Source: Powellomyces hirtus
Taxonomy: Eukaryota; Chytridiomycota; Chytridiomycetes; Spizellomycetales; Powellomycetaceae
Direction: 5' to 3'
NCBI GenBank assembly: GCA_025526995.1
Contig: JAHLKG010000027.1
Span: forward strand, 310,001-374,000
DNA: 64,000 nt
Translations under genes and position numbers: made by a program
The notes under the pieces: model-generated
Database searches by the model: none
The model's input: only the letters and a program-made list of their open reading frames with translations
What the model was told of the DNA's origin: nothing
Part shown: piece after piece, positions 58,037-64,000 of the stretch
Layout: every line of letters begins with the position of its first letter
How positions within the stretch are numbered: the stretch's first letter is position 1

Positions 58037-59965
58037 TCATTTGAGTTCTAGGGAAATATTCCCACCGCGAATCATGGCTGCTCTAACTCTATCCAAAGCC
58101 TTCTCCAGTCCCTCATCGGCGACATCCACTTCAATGTCTTGAATGATGGATATGCAGTCCTTGCCCATGTCCCCCCTGCCCTGCTTGCTAATCGCGCGTG
58201 GCTTGCTGTATGCCAACTGCAGTTCGGACCGCACTTTTGCTGCGGCTTGCAACCGGTTGTCGATTTCCTCTCCTTTGACAGTGTTTGTTTGGCCTTTCAT
58301 GAGCCGCTCTTTGCAGGTTTCTGGTGACGCACGGAGGAGGAGAAGGCTATCAAGGTGGAGAGAAATCGCTTGAGCAAGATATTGTCATGTCCAACGCGTG
58401 CTGGCGAAACGCCTTACCGATTTGGCATGACTCCTTTTTCTCGCAGACCTTCTGCTTGTGCCCGCGTTCTGGGGAACCCGTCCAACACCCATCCTTGGTT
58501 CATGCAGTCTTCCCGTTTCAGGCGCGCTACTATCAGTGGGATGACTTGGTCATCTGGCGCTGTTTCCAATCGCAGGGTGAGTCAATCCAAAGTTTAAAAG
58601 GAAATCAGGTTGGCGCCCCTTACCATTGTCGGCTATCGCAGCATATTTGGCGATATCAGACTCCTGGTCAACAGCACCGAGGGACATTTTCTCTAGTATG
58701 ACGCTTCGCGGTGATACTATATGCCATAAGGAGGTGATGAGAACACGAATACGAGATGACGGAATGTCGGACCGGGCACATACCAGCAACAACACCAAAC
58801 TCCCTGGCAATCATTTCCGCGATTTCAGTCTTTCCACTCCCCGGCAACCCGCCCACGACCGCCTTGATCATCCTCGGCGCCCTACTGACCCTTCCATTCC
58901 CCACCTCCTGAATCAACAGACTCAGCGCCTCGTCCCCCTTCTCGCTCACACCCTCCGGAAACAAAATCCTCCTCACTCTCGACTTGTCAAACGACGCCAA
59001 CACGCCCCCAACATGTCTGCGGTACTGACTCAGCCGCGCGCGCACCGCCGCCTCCGTATCCGTCTGGCGCTGGATCAACCGCCCCAGAATCGTCGGGTTG
59101 TCTGGTGGGGGCGCCGTGCGCGCGTGGTACAGCCGGTTCGTCATCGGATCAATCCGCAGCAGCGTCTGGTTCTCCACCACGACTTCATCGGGGACATCAA
59201 AGACAATCACCCGGGTCGGGATGATTCCGCGACTGATCAGACCTTTCGCCTGTTCTTTGGTCCGGGGAAACCCTTCGAGCACGAACCCGCGCATCATCAC
59301 CTCCGGGTCCTGTAAGCGAGCGGACACGAGTCCGAGCATGATGTTGTCGGGAACGTAGTCCCCGCGTTCGAGATAGGGCCGCGCTTGGGAACCTAGCGAG
59401 GTTTGGCGTTCAATGGCGGTGCTGAGTAGTCGGCCGGTAGAAATTTGGACGGCGTCGAGGTGGAGAGCTAGCTGTTCAGACTGCGAAAGGGAAAGAGGAT
59501 TGAGCTCCTGATAAGAGGGACGGAATAGATAGCAGCTAAAGCGCTGTTCAGTGGGAACTGTACCGCTCGTGCCTGTCCTGCTGTCGGTGGTCCAATGATA
59601 ACGATCCCATGTGCTGCATAATTAAGAAAATATTTATGTCAGACAAAATGCAATTTGAAAATAACAAAAATCATCTCTCCTATCCCGTTTCTTTAGTTTT
59701 TTTTTTTTTCCTCACTTTCAGGTTTCTGCAGCTGCTCGATCATGAACTGGATCACATCGTCGGGTCTCTCAATCACCATGCGCGCGGTAATGCTTTCAAA
59801 TAAATCAAACAGCTCGTGCTTGTCGGCGTAGGCGGCCAGCGCTTCCACGCCGTCGCGGGGCAAGAGTTCGTTCATGGCTCCTCGAAACGTTGGGGTTTGT
59901 CGGTTGACAGCTCCGTGGGTCGAAGAGATCTGGCTGGTGCAAACGGGATTGACGGCGGATGACAT
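58037..59965 (-). CDS. AK8: Adenylate kinase 8-like, axonemal
   Basis: Two-domain nucleotide kinase of cilia and flagella. Exons 59965-59716, 59613-59564, 59480-58784, 58716-58624, 58559-58418 and 58346-58037 give 513 aa. The N-terminus holds an AK8-type dimerisation/docking-like stretch (YADKHELFDLFESITARMV, RPDDVIQFMIEQL). Domain 1 begins IVIIGPPTAGQAR at about 88: the P-loop Lys is replaced by Gln. It continues with ISTGRLL, GFVLEGFPRTKEQA and RIDPMTNRLYH. Domain 2 has an intact P-loop, GLPGSGKTEI (about 311), then ISPRSVILEKM-like lid, NQGWVLDGFPRTRAQAEGL and RASPETCKERL. The product should balance ATP/ADP in the axoneme. It is divergent from IFT80 with 112 bp between start codons. Confidence 0.93.
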
Positions 59966-60077
59966 AATCAAGTTAAAAGCGCGTACTGCCGAGTGCGCAG
60001 CAGCCAATTAGGAAACATCGGAGGAGTTTTGAGCAAGTTTATACCGTTCCTTCAGATCTTTTTTGTTTTGAGTCAAC
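59966..60077. promoter_or_regulatory. Bidirectional AK8/IFT80 promoter
   Basis: Only 112 bp separate the two ATGs of two flagellar genes. The interval holds a CCAAT box (60003-60007, in CAGCCAATTAGG) and a T-rich stretch near IFT80. I do not see a convincing RFX-type X-box by eye. Confidence 0.7.
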
Positions 60078-63000
60078 ATGAAGCTCAAAATCCATCAGCA
60101 AGAAGCGAATAAGCGTCAGTATCTGAGACTCTTGCCAAACAGTCAGGGTGTTTGAGGTTGGAGCGGAGCGTTGATCCTTCCTTTTTCTTTTTTTTTTTGG
60201 CAGACACGGACATAGTAACGTCGGTGGGATGGACGAGCAACAATGAGCTGTTTTCCATTGGGTAAGCGCACTTACAATTCAACAATCACTTCCCACCTTC
60301 CCGTCCTCCTAAATGTGCCGCCCACATTCCAGAGACGACCGCAAAATCCTCCGGTGGTCCGGCGACGGCGACTCCCTGGGCGGGGTAACCACAACTCTGT
60401 TCGATAAGCCCAAAAACAGCTCCACTGTTCAAGTCGACGCAACCGAGATGCACTGGGTGCCTGTAGCGCCCGGAAAAGGCGGGCAGGTCGGAGCCGAGGT
60501 GTTTGCGCTGGGCGGCACTGACGGCAAATTCTACCTTGTGGCGAAGAGCGGACGGGTGGAGAAGGAGGTGGAGGCGCATAAGGGTGCTGTGCTGTGTCTG
60601 AGGTGGAATAATGAGGGGAGTGCGCTTGTAACGGGTATGTGAGGGAGGTTGGTGGCGATGGAGGTGGGGAGAAAGATGGTTGATGTTAGTTTGTTTTGTG
60701 TTTTGTGCAGCGGGAGAAGATGGACATGTGAAAATATGGTCCCGAAGCGGCATGCTACGATCGGTGATCATTCAGACGGGATATCCCATCTACTCTATTG
60801 CGTGGGCGCCCGATAACGACCAGCTGCTGCTTACCAATGGTCGGAACTTGATGATCAAGTCCCTGCAGCCGGGGAGCAAGCCTCAGCAGGTTTGTGACGC
60901 TGGGTCTGACGCACCCAACACATTGGTATTATCCGATCTTTTTCTTACTTAAAGAGCCTTCCTCTTCTTCCTTGCTTTTTTTTTTTTTGTTTTTGGCTCG
61001 GCACAGTGGAAAGGCCACGACAGCGTCATCCTCAAAGTCGACTGGAACCTCGTCAATGGCCTAATTCTCTCTGCAGGTGAAGACCGGAGATACAAAGTGT
61101 GGGACAGTTTTGGTCGACAGCTCTTTTCCTCCTCGACCCACGACCACCCGATTACCTCCATCGCATGGAGCCCGAGTGGGGACATGTTTGCGGTCGGGAG
61201 TTACAACATGTTGAGGGTGTGCGATAGGCTTGGGGTGAGTGATGAGCTTCTCGATCGCTACGTTCCGCAGTTGGGGGATGGAACGAATTTTTGGACTGAT
61301 GTTCGTGTGCATAGTGGTCCTATGCGATGGAGAAACCCGAGAGCGGGTCGATATTTAATATTGCGTGGACGCCGGACGGTACACAGATGGCGTGTGCGGG
61401 CGGGTCAGGCGCTGTGGTGTTTGGGCATGTCGTCAACAGGTACGCGGAACCACAAAAGATAACACCAAGGTAAATTTCTGGGGACCCGCGCTAAATCTGT
61501 GCTTTTGAATGGGTCATTAGGCGGTATGAATGGAAGAACTACGAAGTGACTGTTCTGGACGACCACCGGATCCATGTGCACGATGTCGTGCAGGGCGTGA
61601 CTGAAAATCTCGGTAACCCCCTCCCCCCCCCCCCCCCCCCCCCCGCGCATCGCATAAACTCACGATTCGCCCCCACCTTCCGATCGTATCACACGTTTCT
61701 TAATTGCACTTTTTTTTTATTGCATCAGATTTCAGAGACCGCGTCGTAAAAGCCGCATTAGGCCACTCTCATCTAATTGTCGCAACATCCTCCCAGTGCC
61801 ACATCTACAACGAGCGCAATTGGAACACTCCCGCCATCGTCGATTTGGTCAATAACGGGAGAGTGACGTGTATCCAGCAGTGCCCCGAGTGAGTGTGTGC
61901 CCTGCTGGCCTCGCAAAGAGCGCATTTTCTGATGGGAAGGGGGGTTGCTTGTGTGATGGGTTCGCAGATTTTTTGTACTAGTGGATACGGTCACGGGGAT
62001 CCAGATCTTGTCGTATGAGGGACGACTGGTTAGCCAGCCCAAATACCCGGGCCTTCGCGCAGAATGTGTTACAGCTCAAACCTTATCTGTGTCGGGCGAC
62101 ATTTTGGCCGTGAAAGACCGGGCGGATGAAAAGAGTAAGTCTGGAGCCGCCACTCGAGAAACAAGGTTCTTGCGCGCCTCTGATTCTAAAGTACAATATA
62201 ATAGCCATCTTCTTCTTCGAAACGCACTCGGGCCGGCCACTCGGGTCAGGCAGCATCAAGCATCACGCCGAAGTGGCCGAGATCGGGCTCAACCAGTCGT
62301 CGGCGTCAACGGTGGGGCGACAGTTGGTGCTGGTGGACAAGAACCGGGACATGTACATCACGACGGTCGTGAGACCTGACTTTAAGAAACTTGGTAAGAA
62401 GAGAGCGGAAAACGGGTGGTGATGTGCGGCGAGGCAGAGGGCAATCACTTTAGCTTTTCTTGTTTTTTTTTTTTTTTTTTTTTTTTTTTTTCTAACAACT
62501 TTATGTGTTGGTGTAGGAACAATGGTTGAAACGTTCACTTGGAACGCAGACACGGACTTGCTGGTCGCCATGATGGACTACAAGTTTGTCGTATGGTACT
62601 ACCCGAACGTGGTGTTTGTCGACGAAGACGTGGCGCCGCTGACCAAATTTGAGAAGGACGGAAGGTAAGTAAAGTCGAGCCAAAAAAACCAGACAAGAGA
62701 TTCCATAGAAATGCGTGAGAGCAGAAACGGCTAACCGCAGATATTTTACTCTTGCCTCTTGTTTTTCCAGTGCATTTGGGAAGGACGCCCAGATTGTCAA
62801 TTTCCAAGGAACGCAATGTACGATTCGGAGAGCGGACGGGGCGCTCGTTACAGTGAGGTAAACCATTGCCGCCAACAGCACGAAAACGAAAAGCAGATTG
62901 GATTAACTGGGGCGTCACTCACTGTTGGGCACTATATTTCATTTTATGGTTGCAGCAACATCACACCCTTGCCAGCACTGCTACAAGAGCATGCCCGGAA

Positions 63001-63728
63001 GAAGCAGTGGGAGGAAGCGATACGGTTATGCCGGTATGTAAATGTAAGTCCCCCCCTCCCTCAGCCTCTCACACTTAACAACCAAAGCATAACAAAAAAG
63101 CCTGGCCCTCATGTGCTACTCTGTCTCCGTCTCCAGATGAAAGAACTGTGGGCCTGCCTAGCCGCGATGGCTGTGTATGGGCAAGACCTGAACACTGCCG
63201 AAGTAGCGTACGCCGCAATCGACGAGGTGTCCAAAGTGCGGTACATTGTGTACATCCGGGACATACCAACCTCCGAGGGACGGGCGGCGGAACTGGCCTT
63301 GTTGAGGAGACGGCCAACGGAAGCCGAGAATATCTTGTTGGAGGCGAATATGGTGTACCGTGCAATCAAGATGTGGATTGCGTTGTTTAATTGGGAGAGG
63401 TATGAGATGACAAAGAGAGATATTGAAAGTGGGCTGTATGTTGATGCGGATACTGGTAGATCACTTGAGCTGGCGATCAAGTATAAGACGCATGTGGATA
63501 CTGTATTGCACTTCCGGGAAAAGTATCTGAAAGCCGTGGGGCGGCGGGAAACGAATCGAAAGTTCATACAGTATTCGCAGAATGTAAGTCGAGAGAAACT
63601 GTTTGTCGCGCATATAAGTCCGTCCTGCTCTTGCTAACGAAGCGCTACAGGTCGAGGTGGATTGGGAGCAGATCAAAGCCAAAATGGCCATGGAAGAAGA
63701 GAGCGAGCGCAACCGGATAAAGAAATAG
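60078..63728 (+). CDS. IFT80: Intraflagellar transport protein 80
   Basis: IFT-B complex subunit that helps carry tubulin and axonemal cargo along the flagellum. Sixteen exons join in phase (first 60078-60114 and 60204-60261, last 63460-63583 and 63651-63728) to 774 aa, almost the same as human IFT80 (777). WD40 blades: [102 protein letters not shown] second propeller follows ([28 protein letters not shown]). Then the TPR-like C-terminal part: [57 protein letters not shown]. The start [13 protein letters not shown] matches MRLKI of animal IFT80. Presence implies a flagellated life stage. One intron (63400-63459) is in frame and stop-free. Confidence 0.97.
61623..61644. repeat. C22 homopolymer in an IFT80 intron
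   Basis: Run of about 22 C starting a few bases after the donor at 61613. A T run of about 29 lies in another IFT80 intron (62463-62491). Both are likely length-variable or error-prone. Confidence 0.85.
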
Positions 63729-63829
63729 ATGGAATGCAAAACAAAAGAAACATATGTTTTTTGCAGTAAATGGAAAACACAAATTGTAGATCATGTACAG
63801 ACGCTTGAGGAATGCGAAGGAAAATACAT

Positions 63830-64000
63830 TTACGGTTTTGGGATTCGGACGGTTCGGCTGATCATGAGGGATCCGCTGATGGCGTAAACCAACACAAAGG
63901 GGTGGAAAGTCCATCCGCCAAACACCATCTTGCCGCCAGGGAGCAGCTCGTCACCGTACTGTCCAGAGTTTATCAGGTAGAGAATACCAATAGCGATGCT
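63830..64000 (-). CDS. Probable phosphatidylserine synthase, 3' end (partial)
   Basis: Open from the window edge to the stop at 63830; 56 residues are visible. Hydrophobic segment IAIGILYLINSGQYG, then GGWTFHPFVLVYAISGSLMI and the terminal SRTVRIPKP. The ending ISGSLMISxTxRIPKP is typical of fungal CDP-diacylglycerol-serine O-phosphatidyltransferase (CHO1/PSS), an ER membrane enzyme making phosphatidylserine. The catalytic CDP-alcohol transferase motif would lie outside the window, so the name remains probable. It is convergent with IFT80, 101 bp apart. Confidence 0.6.
   Translation of the reverse strand, partial: SIAIGILYLINSGQYGDELLPGGKMVFGGWTFHPFVLVYAISGSLMISRTVRIPKP

Noticed and set aside
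1..64000. tRNA, rRNA, CRISPR arrays or transposable elements
   Set aside because: No cloverleaf with a TTCGA arm, no regular spacer array, no transposase or reverse transcriptase motif and no long terminal repeats were seen.

Overview
The window is nuclear DNA of a eukaryote, most likely an early-diverging zoosporic (chytrid-type) fungus. Genes are split by many short introns (mostly 50-90 nt, GTRNGT...YAG). The set mixes fungal housekeeping genes (GID4, low-Mr thioredoxin reductase, MIC10) with two genes that only a flagellated cell needs: the intraflagellar transport gene IFT80 and the axonemal adenylate kinase AK8. No phage, plasmid, CRISPR, rRNA or tRNA signal was seen. Products were read by joining exons by eye; where I give exon coordinates the reading frame closes across the junctions.

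Layout. 0-6.5 kb holds GID4 (+), a DCN1/DCUN1D4-5-like neddylation factor (-) and TRR1 (+). 8.4-10.2 kb holds a secreted Hedgehog-type Hint protein (+). 10.6-14.0 kb holds a class C (GABA-B/glutamate-like) GPCR with a PH-like tail (-). 14.6-26.0 kb is a giant secreted beta-sandwich-repeat protein (+). 26.3-31.5 kb is a secreted protein with two endonuclease/exonuclease/phosphatase (EEP) folds (+). 31.7-32.5 kb is a small secreted protein of unknown function (-). 32.8-38.4 kb is an ABCA-type lipid transporter (-). 39.2-54.2 kb is a second giant secreted protein (-) that starts with a vitellogenin/large-lipid-transfer-like module, continues through repeats like those of the first giant, and adds EGF and fibronectin-II/kringle-like modules. 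54.7-57.0 kb is a single-pass beta-propeller-like receptor (-). 57.3-63.7 kb returns to conserved genes: MIC10 (+), AK8 (-) and IFT80 (+). The window closes on the 3' end of a probable phosphatidylserine synthase (-).

The striking part is the 48-kb block from 8.4 to 57 kb. Almost every gene in it encodes a secreted or membrane protein, several with folds better known from animals (Hedgehog-type Hint, vitellogenin-type lipid carrier, EGF/FN2, class C GPCR, ABCA). A plausible but unproven reading is a cell-surface or extracellular-matrix and lipid-export locus of the zoospore or cyst. The flagellar pair AK8/IFT80 is divergent with start codons only 112 bp apart, which suggests a shared promoter. 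The ends of a few genes (5' parts of DCN1, of the propeller receptor and of the EEP gene) remain provisional.
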